Source of the DNA: Erodium maritimum
Taxonomy: Eukaryota > Streptophyta > Magnoliopsida > Geraniales > Geraniaceae
Reading direction: 5' to 3'
Length of the DNA stretch: 64,000 nt
Assembly: GCA_963921825.1 (NCBI GenBank)
Contig: OY997592.1
Location: 19,409,432-19,473,431, forward strand
Below are positions 12,576-23,121 of the stretch, one piece after another (within the stretch, counting starts at the first letter, position 1; each line of letters opens with the position of its first letter). The notes below the pieces were generated by a model that was not told where the DNA came from, did not search any database, and worked only from the letters and a program-made list of their open reading frames with translations. The position numbers and the translations under genes were made by a program.

Positions 12576-12649
12576 TGTTGAACTTGCTTGTGTTTGTGGT
12601 TGTGTTTGCCCGAACCGACTGTGTGTTGGGGAGTGGTGTGGATTTTGGC

Positions 12650-12895
12650 AGGTTACGAGCATTCTTCGGCTGGCCTGACCAAACTCGAGCCTCGGCAGGT
12701 TTTGAGCATTCTTCGGCTAGCCTGTTCCGTGTCCGGATCCCGAAAGGTTATGAGCATTCTTCGGCTAGCCTGATCCGTGACCGGGTCCCGGCAGGTTACG
12801 AGCATTCTTCGGCTGGCCTGATCCGCGTACGAGACTCGGCAGGTTCTGAGCATTCTTCGGCTAGCCTGATCCGTGTTCGTGTCTTTGGGGAAGGT
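12650..12895 (+). repeat. 48-bp tandem array, five copies, in solo LTR A
   Basis: GAGCATTCTTCGGCT recurs at 12657, 12704, 12752, 12800 and 12848, followed by GGCCTGATCC-like bases. The unit length is nearly constant at 47-48 bp. Confidence 0.9.
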
Positions 12896-13728
12896 CGTCA
12901 TTGTTTGTTGTGTCGGTTCTACTTTACGAGTTTGGGGTTGAGTCTGGTGAGGGAGGTTACTGAGCAGCTGGTTTGCGATCCTTTGCGATCTTGTTTGGTG
13001 TGCGATCCTTTGTGATCTTGTTTGGTGTTGCGTCGTTTCTTTCGAGTCCTTGGGAGAGGTTGTGATCGTTGTGTCGGGTCTACTTTACGTGTCAGAGTGT
13101 TGAGTTGGTCAAGGAAGGTAACAGTGGGTGTATGATCAGTCAGGGTCCTTGGGTTGGGGACAGTGTCCCCCGGTGTAGACTTTATTATTGGTGTTACCGG
13201 CATTGTCTGCTAATTATGCCGTGGTCGGTCTGTTATCCGCGGTGGTGAGCGAACGCTCACCCCTAGCTGCTTTTCCTACAGGTACCGTTCGTAGGCTGGA
13301 CTAGGTGAGCTTCTGAAGCTTGAAGCGGGTTTCTGGGTGTTTTTGAGTCTAGCGACGGATACCATGTGTTGGTCCACTTGTTGGGACGTGTTTTAAATTG
13401 TATTTATTATTTTGTCAAACTAAACTGGTATTGTAAAGTGTTTTAATGGAAATTGTTTCAAAGTGTTTTCTTATTTTAAACGTTCGCGTCCCGAGTTCGG
13501 TTTACTGAAATTGGGGCGTGACATATCCTATCTAGGAGCGAGCTTTGTGAGGATTTAATAAATAGCCTGCATCCGCATATCCGACCAGGCCAACGCTCCC
13601 CCTGGACTTAGAATACATAAGTCCCAAATCTCTGGTCCCGCTCAGATAACGAAGTACATGCTTGATACAGTTCCAATGTCGTCGAGTGGGTTCTTAACTG
13701 AACCGGGAAAGTACATTTACTGTGAACG

Positions 13729-14659
13729 CTATGTCAGATCGTGTACATTGTGCCAAATATAAAAACCCCCAATAACATTTAGATATGGTACTTCAGGACC
13801 AAGTATCTCTCCATCTGCCTTCTTCGGACGGAATGGATCTCTTCTGGGATCTAAAGAACGGACGACCATTGGAGTACTGAGAGGGTGAGAATTATACATA
13901 CTAAAACGCTTTAAGAGCTTTTCAACATATGCAAATTGATAGATCAAAATTCCATCAGATAGATGCTCGAGCTGTAGGCCGAGACAATGTCTAGTTCTTC
14001 CCAAATCTTTCATTTCGAATTCTCGTTTTAGATAATCTGAAGCTTTGAGGATCTCTTCTAGAGTCCCAATCAGATTTATGTCATACACGTATATTGCTAT
14101 AATAACAAACCCGAAGGTTGTTTTCTTAATGAACACACATGGACATATAACATTATTCTTACAGCCTTCTTTGGTAAGGTATTTGCTAAGGCGATGGTAC
14201 CACATCCTACCAAATTCCTTTATTCCATACAGAGACTTCTGTAACTTTATTGAACAAAGATCTATGGGGATATCGATAAATGCTTCAAGCAATCTCAACC
14301 CATCAGGGAGTTTCATATAGATATCAGTGTCCAAATTACCATACAGGTAAGCAGTCACAACGTCCATCATGCACATATCAAGTCCTTCAGAGACTGATAG
14401 GCTGATCAAATATCTGAAAGTGATCATATCCATTACTGGGAATATGTCTCATCAAAATCGACTCCTGGTCGTTTTTAGAGAATCCTTGGGCCACAAGTAT
14501 AGCCTTATATCGGGCGACTTCATTTTTCTCATTTCGTTTCCTTATAAATACCCACCTGTAACCAACAGGGTTGACATCTTCCGGTGTCTTGGAAACGGGC
14601 CCAAAAACTGGGCATTTCGCCAATGAGGCCAATTCTGCCTGAATTGCTTCTTCCCACAT
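13729..14659 (-). pseudogene. Copia reverse transcriptase part
   Basis: Fossil RT of the copia element at 9168-19196. Recognised by VGYRWVFIRKRNE, ARYKAILVAQGFSKN, VVTAYLYGNLDTDIYM, SLYGIKEFGRMWY and the segment that normally holds YVDD. It lies between solo LTR A and the Harbinger-like insertion. Confidence 0.85.
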
Positions 14660-15594
14660 AGGTCAGTCATCCATGTGACAGCATTCATCGATGCTTCGGG
14701 GCTCAAAATCAAACTCATTTATGATCTCGTTGGCCACCGTGAACGCAAAGACTTCATCAACAATAATTTTCTCATTTCTGAACTCTTCAAGAGTATTAGA
14801 GTCTTCTGGTACTTCTGGACCGATTGGTTCTTCTGGAACCGGCCCTGGTAGTTCTTCTAGAACTACTTCTGGTAATGAGGCTTTTTCATCGGTCGGTTCT
14901 TCCGGAACCAACGTTTTCTTATCCCCTAAATTCGTCTGACATTTCCGCCTCCGGGTAACAATGTCTTTTGATCCAACTGGTCTCCCACGCTTCTGGCGTG
15001 CACTAGAGGAATCGATAGCTGTTTTTGCAGTATCACCAGTGACCTTAATTCTAGCTGGTACATTGACTGCATCACTAAAGACCTTGTCATATTTGACGTG
15101 TCTGCAAATGCATCAGACATTTGGTTTGCAATATTTTGCAAATGAATTATTCTTTGTACTTCTGTTTCACATTGTTATGTGTGTGGGTCTAAATGAGACA
15201 AGGAACTCACTTTCCAAGAAATTTCATGCCCAACTTTAGGAGGCTTATAAGAGCACCCACATCAAGGCGAACCCTGCGAGCGAGGCCGGGGCAGAAGCAG
15301 AGGAGGAGGGTTTGGGGTTCGGGGTCCAGTCCGGTGTGGCGTGCGAAGCGGACGAGGCGTGCGGGGCGGGGGCGTGGGGGAGAAGGGGAAGGGTTCGGGG
15401 CAGAGGGGCGCGAGGATTGTTTCTGCCTCGCTGCCCCTCTGCCTCTCTCTCCGCCATTTGGACGCTGACACCTGTCCAAAACGAAGAAAAAAAATAACCG
15501 TTGCTGCGCAACGGTTATAAACGGCTACTTCTGATTTTTTTTTATTAAATACAAAATACATCAAAATAATCAATTTTCCAACACTATAAATACC

Positions 15595-15602
15595 CCTCAC
15601 CC
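15595..15602 (+). promoter_or_regulatory. TATA box of the Myb-like ORF
   Basis: TATAAATACCCCTCAC lies 100 bp before the ATG at 15695 and is matched in sequence and spacing in the sister elements. Confidence 0.6.
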
Positions 15603-15694
15603 CATTTCACAAAATCCACACAACAAACTTCATACTCTCTCAACCCTCCCTCACTCTCTCGAATTCATACCGTCTTTGCAAAATCCGATCGATA

Positions 15695-17173
15695 ATGTCA
15701 GACGACGATTTCACTCAACCGCCGGAACACCAAGTTTTCAATACTGATGAGGAGGACAACACCGATCAAGAAGGGGCGAACACCAATCAACAAGATGCGA
15801 CCACCAATCAACCCGGGGCGAACTACGTACAGATGTTGCAAACCGGTTTCACCCCAACCGGTGGTTGGAACCCTGATATGTTCAACCAATACATGATCTC
15901 TGTTTTAGGCCAAGGTAATTATAATTTTATCCATTTTATTAAATAAAATGTTAATCATTCCATTATCAAAGTCTGCATTATCCATTTGTACTTTGAATTA
16001 AAATATAATTGTCAACGTAGGTGGAATAGGACAACCGTTTACCCACCGGGACAACCGACCTACCAACCGTCCAATCTTCCACCGGTGACTGGCGTATTCA
16101 CACGCCCACTGTTTGACATGGGAATCAACTATTTCGGCCACCAACAATTCTCAATGCCGGCCGCCACCGGAACCCGACTGTCGTCTACTTCATCCTCAGT
16201 GGGACCGAGCACCTGGGAGACTGTAGAAAGGCGAACCAAATGGCCCCCTGAAGTGGATTTGCTCCTGATCAACGCCTTGAGAAGGACAAAGCGCGACCCC
16301 ATACACGGAACCTCTCAAGATGGGAACACGTTCTAGACCACGGTGAGGAGGCGCTTGTGCAAAGCTGGGAATTTCCCAATCGATCAGTGGACGGTGCAAG
16401 CCGTCAAGAGCCATTTCAACAAAAGTGCAACAAGAGTCAAGCGGTATATCGCACTCATGAAGAAGGAGAGGAAAGAGCTAAATCATAGCGGCTGGAACGA
16501 AGAAAAGTTTAGGGAGCGGGTGATGGAACAATATCGAATCCACGTCAAGAATATGAAAATCGAGCCGAAGATTTTCAAGCTCCACCATTGGATAGAGCCA
16601 TTGGAAAACGACGAGAAGTTCTGGGTATCGGAACTCGGCGAAGTCGAGGTAGTTCGACGATGATTGGACGAGGCTGGCAGTTATAGCAGCACAACCCCGC
16701 CCACTTCACTCCCCACCGACGATGATAATGTCACACATTTAAGTGGTGACGAGCAACCAGCAGGAGGCTCAACTTCCCCGTTGGGAGGCTCAACTTCCCC
16801 GGTGGGAGGTACAAGTTCCCCAACCCGACGTCCACAATCCCCACTCGTGGTTCCAAGTTCCCCAACTGGCATGCCGCCTCCACGCGAACGCCCAATTGGC
16901 AATAAGGCCGCGAAGAGGAAGGGGAAGAGTTTGTTGGAAAGGGCATCGTATGTCATCCAAATGGATCAGGGGAGGTGTGAGAGGGCGAAGCTTGCCGTGA
17001 AGATTGACGAGAAAATTGATAAATATATGCAGGAACTTAAAGAAATGAAGGCTGCGGACACGTCCGATTTCGACCCGGAACAGAAGGAGCAACATTTGGA
17101 AATGGTGCGTGTATGGATGGATCAAATAAAAAAGCTTCAGAAACAACTCGACAACGTTGATGGGGAAGAATGA
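15695..17173 (+). pseudogene. Myb/trihelix-like protein with NAM-associated tail (Harbinger ORF1-like)
   Basis: The ATG at 15695 opens an Asp/Asn/Gln-rich leader. An intron probably runs from about 15915 (GTAATT) to 16020 (CGTAG). The downstream frame holds a Myb/trihelix-like block (RRTKWPPEVDLLLINALRRT), a TAG at 16334-16336, a basic helical block (IDQWTVQAVKSHFNK, 16343-16663), a TGA, and a Ser/Pro-rich then charged helical tail ending NVDGEE at 17173. Joining the first exon to the second seems to need a frame change near 16.04 kb. Its likely role was DNA binding for the transposon. With two in-frame stops this copy is probably dead. It is homologous in plan to 49657-53162 and to 1-970. 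Confidence 0.65.
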
Positions 17174-17584
17174 TAATGTAATTTTTTTTATGTATTTTTT
17201 TAAGTTATGTATTATTTTAATTTGCATTTTATTTTAATGAACTATTATTTCTATTAATGAAATTTTATTTCTATTTTCTTTAGTAATTGTCGATTTAAAA
17301 ATAACGTTAACAATTCAGTTAACAACTTAATTAATTACACAGTCAGCATTTCTGAAAATCATGCCCCCCATACAAGCCCCTCTGATGTGCAGTACACTTT
17401 TTTTAGGGGGGCAGAACCCTGAACCCTGCCCAGTCAGCAGAGGGTTTTGCCTCAGGGTCCAGGGTTCTGCCCCCCTTGATGTGGGTGCTCTAAGAGAGTT
17501 CATGCCTTACTTCAGGAGGCTTATCTTTCTCACCTAGAGGTGGAAATGTTGTCTCATCAAAATGACAATCTGTAAATCTTGCAG

Positions 17585-18889
17585 TTACAAAACACTCGTT
17601 CGAAGTTCAAGATACCTTATAATGGACGGTGAATCAAAACCAACATAAATCCCCAACCGACGTTGGGGTCCCATTTTTGTGCGTTGAGTAGGTGTGATCG
17701 GCACTTGCACTGCGCAACCAAAGGTTTGCAAATGGGATATATTAGGTTGGTGTCCACACACAAGTTGTACAGAAGAATATTGATGGTATGCACTTGGTCT
17801 TATACGAATTAAAGATGCAGCGTGTAATACAGCATGTCCCCAAGAAGAAATAGGTAATTGTGATTGCATTAGTAATGTACGTGCAATTACCTGTATACGT
17901 TTAATAAACGATTATGCTAAACTATTTTGGGTATGGACATGTGCAACAGGATGTTCAATATCAATCGCCAAAGACATGCAATAATCATCAAACGCTCTTG
18001 ATGTGAACTCACTAGCATTATCAAGACGAATCGACTTAATGGGATGATCAGAGAAATGTGCCCTCAGCTTAATGATTTGTGCCAACAATTTAGCGAATGC
18101 AACATTTCGCGTTGACAACATGCAAATATGAGACCATCTGCTGGATGCGTCTATAAGGACTATGAAATAACTGAATGGTCCACTAGTTGGATGTATATGG
18201 CCACATATATCTCCCTGAATCCTCTATAAGAAAGATGGCATTTCAATGTTAATCTTGGTTTGCGATGGTCGGACCATTAATTTTCCTTGTGAACAAGTTG
18301 TACATGATATCTCATTGGGCATTAGGATCTTCTGGTCCTTTAATGAATGCCCACATGAGTTTTCAACAATCCTACGCATCATGGTCGATCCCGGATGACC
18401 AAGACGATTGTGCCAAAGCATAAAAGCATTTCGATTAATGAACTTCTGGTTCATTGTTGCGTAGGTTTCAACGGTTCTTATGGTTGTATAATACAAACCT
18501 GATGATAGAACCTGTAATATTTCAAATACACACTTTTCACCATACTTATTAAAAGTGATACAGAGAAACTCAGTCTCATTTTCGCTTCTGGTCTCGACAT
18601 GATATCCGTTGCTACGAATGTCCTAGAAGCAAAGTAGATTTCTTTTGGATCTACTTGCATATAAAGAATTATGGGTATTTAACCTTGTTCCATTTTCTAA
18701 TATCAAGGTAGCTCTTCCAGAGCCTTCTATTAAATTTTCAGTACCCATAATTGTGCTAACATTTGCTTCAACCAAGGTTAGATAAGAAAAATATTTTTTA
18801 TCTCTTAAGATTGTGTGCGTCGACGCGCAATCAACAATACATAAGTCGCCATCATTTCTGCAAATACGTGACTCATAGTTGGGATCCAT
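17585..18889 (-). pseudogene. Copia protease-like and integrase part
   Basis: Fossil region with a protease-like DCASTHTI segment, a GAG-pre-integrase HNRLGHPG segment, and an integrase core around IKSIRLDNASEFTSRAF. It belongs to the copia element at 9168-19196. Confidence 0.85.
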
Positions 18890-18976
18890 ATCCTGAATAG
18901 TATAACAGAGCGTTCGTACTGAATAACGAGTTGGAAAAGCTAAACGATTAAACGGAGCGGACTCGTGCTGATAACG

Positions 18977-19196
18977 TGTTGTGAAATTATTAACGGATCT
19001 CGAGTATCAAATTCTCATATATCAATAGATAAAGAGATTCAAAAGCAAACTTTCTTTATCATTTTTCTCTTCTTGATTTCCGTATCTCTCATATGAACAA
19101 TTTGTGATGTATATATAGCTTATACACGAAGATGAGTCATAGACTCGTGTCTCATGCAAGGGTGGTGGCCACCCAAGCAACATGTGTATCATAACA
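18977..19196 (-). repeat. 5' LTR of the minus-strand copia element
   Basis: It starts TGTTATGATACACATG on the minus strand and ends CACAACA. TSD AAAAT follows at 19197-19201. Confidence 0.9.
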
Positions 19197-19242
19197 AAAA
19201 TAATGTTATCTTTATACATTTATCATTTTGAAAAATCTGATT

Positions 19243-20195
19243 CTTTTTTTTTTGAAACGAGTAACTGGGAAAGTGTATTACTACGAAACGTAAACTATAC
19301 AAAGTATGACGTAAAAGCCATGGATTCCATATATATGTCCAAGTTGTCCGTAGCCAATATGGGGCTCACGGACCCGTAGAATTAGCTTGCTTTGGATCGC
19401 ATACACTAACTCAAGACATACCCTTACCAACATTTCAAAGTTACATAAGAAGAAAGAACTAGTCCAAAAATAATCCAAACTAAACCAATCCAAACTAAAA
19501 TGATAGAACTCATATAACAGAAAGAAGTAGAGCGCTCTGATTGCAGCTTCCCCGAGACTTCCCAGGTCTGCGGGTATAGGCCCATGTGGGCCCGTCCCAC
19601 CCCCGCCGGGTCTCCTCACATTGCTCCGAAGGAGGTTGTGACACCTCTGCCCATGGAACTTGAGCCTCCTCCTCATCCCTCAACTGATGGACTGGTGGGG
19701 TTAGGCCCGAAAGCTCCTGAACCTTCTTCATACTAGTAGCCCTGGCCCTTGCTCGATTTGACACAATCATCGCCAGCGAGGTCAGAGGTGTAGTAGATAA
19801 GGCCTCGGCCGTCCCTCGGGGTCTCGATGTAGCTGTCCCCGTTTCTGCATGTGACAATCGAAGGGGCGGTCAATCGGGGACGGCATGCATGCATGCATGT
19901 AAGGTGTAGACTCTGATAATAATCCCGACCGATTGAGGGAGATCCTGATTTTGCGCGGATTGCGAATTCAAAAAACTAGAGACCGGAGGAAAGTTCATGT
20001 CTGACAGGAAAAATAGAGGGATATGGGTCTTATCTGGTGTGGGGATGTCTGGCATGGAGAGAGAGGGAGAAGCCATAGCTTGTTGGTGAAGAAGCAAAGG
20101 AGTTGATGTATGGCGTTGTGAAAAAGAAAAGAAAATGGAGGTTTTTTAAACCTAACAGAGACACGCATGTCCTTTTATGACTCAGCGGTAAAAAA
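19243..20195 (-). mobile_element. Short coding retroposon, copy 1 (TSD AAAAATCTGATT)
   Basis: Flanked by AAAAATCTGATT at 19231-19242 and 20196-20207, with a poly(A) end (poly-T on +, 19244-19254). It is about 950 bp long. One minus-strand frame runs from 20097 to 19510, interrupted once by TGA near 19870, giving about 195 codons. The segment VQELSGL...LRDEEEAQ resembles ALELSGM...LMDEEDNED in copy 2 (20912-21947), and both share GGGAAGTCTCGGG in the 3' part. No reverse transcriptase is present, so movement would have used LINE machinery. The protein is not recognised. Confidence 0.75.
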
Positions 20196-20207
20196 AAAAA
20201 TCTGATT

Positions 20208-20900
20208 TTTGAGATCCAACTTATGAGTTTATGACCGTAAATTGTTGGTTATGGGTCGGGATTCGTTACAGATTTCATAGAAGTTTGATAAGTACATCTG
20301 ATATAATGGTGAAAAGGGAGAGTAGAAAGGAAAGTGCAATAAGTTGAAATAACTGCTTTTCATATGTGGGTGATATCGAATGAGCCAAGATATTATTTTA
20401 GTGAGAGCTGATATTTTCTTATACGGAGCCAAAGATCCCACAGTGAGCGACTCGTCTGCGAGACCCACGTGGCAGCAGCATGATTTACATGCGCGACGTC
20501 ACTTGAAAAGATTGTCTTTTTGTTTGTTTGTCCTTACTTTCCGTCACGTCCATTTTTCTCCTCCGTAACCCGTGCTTCTCAATTACTCGCCGATTTCTTC
20601 ATCCTCCGCTTCCACCTCTCACTCAACCGATACTAATTTTATTCATTTGAACCACTTCACTTTTTTTCCTAGTGTAATATTTGATCTACTTATGGTCACG
20701 TGATATGGTTTTTGTTAATTAATCCATTTTAAAAACATATTAAATGAGAAAATATCATTATTGTTATTTGTGTTTGCATATGTTTGATCACCTTGGATTA
20801 TTTTTCGAGTGTGTTGGCTGCGTTGTATAGACTAAGCTAATTGTTACAATATGCAAACTATGTTATTTTAAAACTTATAGTAAGAATTATTTTGTCATTA
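20208..20900. other. Spacer between retroposons, nothing assigned
   Basis: No coding signal. AT-rich, with one moderately GC-rich patch near 20430-20580. Confidence 0.4.
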
Positions 20901-20911
20901 ACTCTAAAATC

Positions 20912-21947
20912 AATTACGGTACACGAGTAAGTAACTCTCGTTCGATAAATCTCTCTCTCGCACTCAAGTCTCAGAGACTATGTATTAGGGTTTCCTCCTG
21001 CTCTCTCACGCCGCTGCTTCCTCAGCCTCCATCGCCACCACCACTATGTCTAACATGGTCTCTGCCACCACTCCGTTGAAGCCTTCCACCGAGCGTGCCT
21101 CCCCTGCGCCGGTTTCAATCGGTGCATATCGAGCTGTGGAGACAAAGAACGATCTTGATCTCCGAGGATCGCCTTTTCCACCATCGTTGGCCGTACAGGT
21201 TTCACTCGGAGAACTATCGAGCCCCTTCACCCATCTGATCTCTAGTCTCCCTGGGCTAGTGGCCTCTCCGCGTCGGCAGGCCATCACCGAGAAGAGTCTA
21301 GCATGGCCGAGACTCCACCGGCAACACATAAACCTGCACGGGACCCGTCCTCCGGCATGGCCCCGACTCCGATTGTCCCATGCATCGGTGGGATCGACCC
21401 CATCTCTGCACCAAGTTCCATTGCGGAGATCCATTATCACTCATAGGCGCGCTCTCTCTCTCGAAGAACTGGATGCCAAGAAGAAAGCACTGGAGCTTTC
21501 GGGTATGGTGTCATCGACCTGTCACTTGATGGATGAGGAGGACAACGAAGATCAACAAGCGAAGGCTCAGCAGCAGCCTCGCTAGGGAGAATGAGAGGAC
21601 CCAGGGAGGGGACCCGAGGCAGCTAGTGCTGGGAAGTCTCGGGAAAGAACAAAGAGCAACGCAAGATTTTTCCCCTTTCAATTGTTTTATTTGGTTGTAT
21701 TTCAGTCTGAATTTCAGTTTTTATTTGCGTTATTGGATATTAGGTTTCAATTTTCATGATCGGTCTGATCGTAGGGATTTTTATTTTTATATAGGATGTA
21801 AACTGGACTGTTTCTACGGGTTCAGAACGCTGTGTGTCCTGCGGGAGACCCAGACTTATTCTGTTCTTAGGACTTTTAGTCCGCCACTTTTACTGGTTCT
21901 CATACATTAATCTAATGCAATCTGTCGTTTTACTTTTCAAAAAAAAA
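20912..21947 (+). mobile_element. Short coding retroposon, copy 2 (TSD ACTCTAAAATC)
   Basis: Flanked by ACTCTAAAATC at 20901-20911 and 21948-21958, ending in A(9) or more. It is 1,036 bp long. The leader is CT-rich, then an ATG at 21046 opens a 179-codon frame ending at 21585. The frame is intact, Ser/Pro/Arg-rich at the N-terminus, with LEELDAKKKALELSGM and a DEEDNEDQQ acidic stretch near the C-terminus. The 360-bp 3' region is T-rich before the poly(A). The family is not recognised; it could be a LINE ORF1 derivative. Confidence 0.75.
21046..21585 (+). CDS. Retroposon-borne ORF of unknown function
   Basis: 179 codons, uninterrupted. There is no signal peptide or membrane segment. The N-terminal two-thirds is low-complexity (Ser, Pro, Arg, His) and the last 40 residues are charged and probably helical. 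A minus-strand copy of the family at 20097-19510 preserves the ELSG and DEE motifs at a similar distance from the end. Whether it is translated is unknown. An antisense ORF at 21440-21006 is taken as its shadow. Confidence 0.4.
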   Translation: MSNMVSATTPLKPSTERASPAPVSIGAYRAVETKNDLDLRGSPFPPSLAVQVSLGELSSPFTHLISSLPGLVASPRRQAITEKSLAWPRLHRQHINLHGTRPPAWPRLRLSHASVGSTPSLHQVPLRRSIITHRRALSLEELDAKKKALELSGMVSSTCHLMDEEDNEDQQAKAQQQPR

Positions 21948-22328
21948 ACTCTAAAATCTATAATGCTATAATATTATTATCTTGTATATATATAATTTAT
22001 AAAAATATATATTATAAATAATAATTAATTAATCTTAAAACAAAATAAGCCGTAACCTTTTAAAATGATATGTTTATTTTGTTAAGAATGTTAATAACTG
22101 TTTTAGTACAGGATCTTGAAAAAGAAGAGCATTGTATAGTATTGGTAAACGCGAAAAAAAATATCTTAGGGTCATAATCAGCCCCAAAATATCCAAAAAT
22201 AGTAATAATTCAAATAAAAATAGGCGATGAAAATGTCTCCTCGGAATCCAACAAGCCATCAAGGTTTGACTCGGACAGCTGATGCGTTTCAGACCGAGGC
22301 AGCAACTGGAGCCACGCAAGGTAAACAA

Positions 22329-22334
22329 CACGTG
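22329..22334 (+). promoter_or_regulatory. G-box/ABRE core upstream of DREB1
   Basis: ACACGTGGCA places a CACGTG core about 210 bp before the DREB1 start codon. Such sites bind bZIP or bHLH factors in cold, light and ABA responses; use here is inferred. Confidence 0.45.
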
Positions 22335-22471
22335 GCAGAAAAACAGCCACAAGTTTTTCCACGATGGCAATCCAATTGGCTGCCGCAACATCACTACTTT
22401 AAGGGAAAGAGGTGGGGACCACAGTAAACTAACCAGCCTGTCTCTCCAATAGGCAATAGCGTGTTTGTTCC

Positions 22472-22481
22472 TTTATATATA
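22472..22481 (+). promoter_or_regulatory. TATA box of DREB1
   Basis: CTTTATATATACTTC lies about 65 bp before the ATG at 22543, implying a short leader. A CCAAT word lies about 25 bp upstream. Confidence 0.6.
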
Positions 22482-22542
22482 CTTCACTCAACTGCCTACT
22501 ATTTTGACTCACAACTTGCCTCTTATAGTTTAGAGAAATCTG

Positions 22543-23121
22543 ATGGATATTTTGTCCCATCAACAGTCTCCTACTAGTTCCGGCCACTGCCACTCGGACT
22601 CTTTCCAGGACCTGATGCTGGCTTCCACTCATCCCAAGAAGAAGGCGGGCCGGAAGAAGTTCCAGGAGACGCGCCACCCGGTCTACCGGGGCGTCAGGCG
22701 GAGGAACTCCGGCAAGTGGGTGTGCGAACTCCGGGAGCCCACCAAGCAAGCCAGGATATGGCTCGGCACCTTTCCCACTGCCAAGATGGCGGCGCGTGCC
22801 CACGACGTTGCCACCCTGGCTCTCAGGGGGAGGTCCGCCTGTTTGAACTTCGCGGACTCGGCCTGGAGGCTCAAGATCCCCTACTCCAAGGACCCCAAGG
22901 ATATACAGAAGGCGGCCGCCGAGGCCGCCAGGGAGTTCAGAGCCCAAGACGAGGAGGAAGAGTCGCCGGAGATGCTTCATTACATGGACGAAGAGGAGGA
23001 TTTTGGGATGCCAAGCTTTCTCACCAGTATGGCGGAGGGGATGATGTTGCCTCCACCCCGTTATGCCAAAGACGACTTCTCAAATGATGCCGACATGTCC
23101 TTATGGAGCTATTCCGTTTGA
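22543..23121 (+). CDS. CBF/DREB1: CBF/DREB1-type AP2/ERF transcription factor
   Basis: An intronless gene of 192 residues. A CBF signature ([15 protein letters not shown], 32-46) directly precedes an AP2 domain (about 47-104, [19 protein letters not shown]...WLGTF...AARAHDVA). The second CBF signature DSAWR follows at 105-109, and the C-terminus is acidic with the LWSY motif at 187-190. Val60 and Glu65 match the DREB-type DNA-contact positions. The family binds CRT/DRE (core CCGAC) and activates cold and dehydration genes in the nucleus; the acidic tail is the usual activation region. It is slightly shorter than the usual 210-230 residues, mostly in the tail. The start is fixed by the TATA box and the lack of an earlier in-frame ATG. 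It is complete and looks functional. It is GC-rich compared with its flanks, as is usual for this family. Confidence 0.96.
   Translation: MDILSHQQSPTSSGHCHSDSFQDLMLASTHPKKKAGRKKFQETRHPVYRGVRRRNSGKWVCELREPTKQARIWLGTFPTAKMAARAHDVATLALRGRSACLNFADSAWRLKIPYSKDPKDIQKAAAEAAREFRAQDEEEESPEMLHYMDEEEDFGMPSFLTSMAEGMMLPPPRYAKDDFSNDADMSLWSYSV

Larger units (their letters stand above)
10080..13523 (+). mobile_element. Solo LTR A, 3.4 kb (TSD TATCC)
   Basis: It starts TGTAAAGACC and ends GGGGCGTGACA, with TATCC at 10075-10079 and 13524-13528. TG...CA ends plus a 5-bp TSD and no internal region mark a solo LTR. Near 10215 TATAAATACCC sits before a GC-rich leader whose many overlapping ORFs are compositional. 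Two tandem arrays lie in the last third. It is related to solo LTRs B (44697) and C (55635). The great length and the end sequence suggest a Ty3/gypsy chromovirus (Tekay/Del-like) origin; that family call is tentative. Confidence 0.85.
15251..17490 (+). mobile_element. PIF/Harbinger-like element with a Myb-like ORF (TSD TAA)
   Basis: The ends GAGCACCCACATCAAGG and, inverted, CCTTGATGTGGGTGCTC form a perfect 17-bp terminal inverted repeat. TAA flanks it at 15248-15250 and 17491-17493, the TWA duplication typical of PIF/Harbinger. It is 2,240 bp long and sits in the copia element between reverse transcriptase and integrase. It carries one protein-coding region with its own TATA box and no transposase, so it must depend on an outside source to move. 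Confidence 0.9.
9168..19196 (-). mobile_element. Ty1-copia retrotransposon with both LTRs, nested by two later elements
   Basis: Two LTRs of about 220 bp (18977-19196 and 9168-9389) begin and end with TG and CA and are flanked by AAAAT on both sides. Parts in minus order: 5' LTR; a primer-binding-like TATCAGCACGAG next to it; a protease-like segment (18889-18623); GAG-pre-integrase and integrase (about 18500-17585); reverse transcriptase (about 14660-13729); RNase H (10079-9639); a purine-rich AAGGGGAGG; 3' LTR. A solo LTR (10080-13523) and a Harbinger-like element (15251-17490) are inserted in it. It is broken in many places. The LTRs differ at about nine of 220 positions (about 4%), suggesting an age of one to a few million years at commonly assumed plant rates. 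Confidence 0.9.

Noticed and set aside
12200-12900. Regular repeats that could be mistaken for a CRISPR array (also 46481-47157 and 59351-59545)
   Set aside because: The units are contiguous with no unique spacers, lie inside plant LTRs, and have no cas genes nearby.
21006-21440. 144-codon minus-strand ORF
   Set aside because: It is antisense to the retroposon ORF, whose orientation is fixed by the poly(A) tail.
22429-22980. 183-codon minus-strand ORF over DREB1
   Set aside because: Shadow of the GC-rich AP2 coding sequence.
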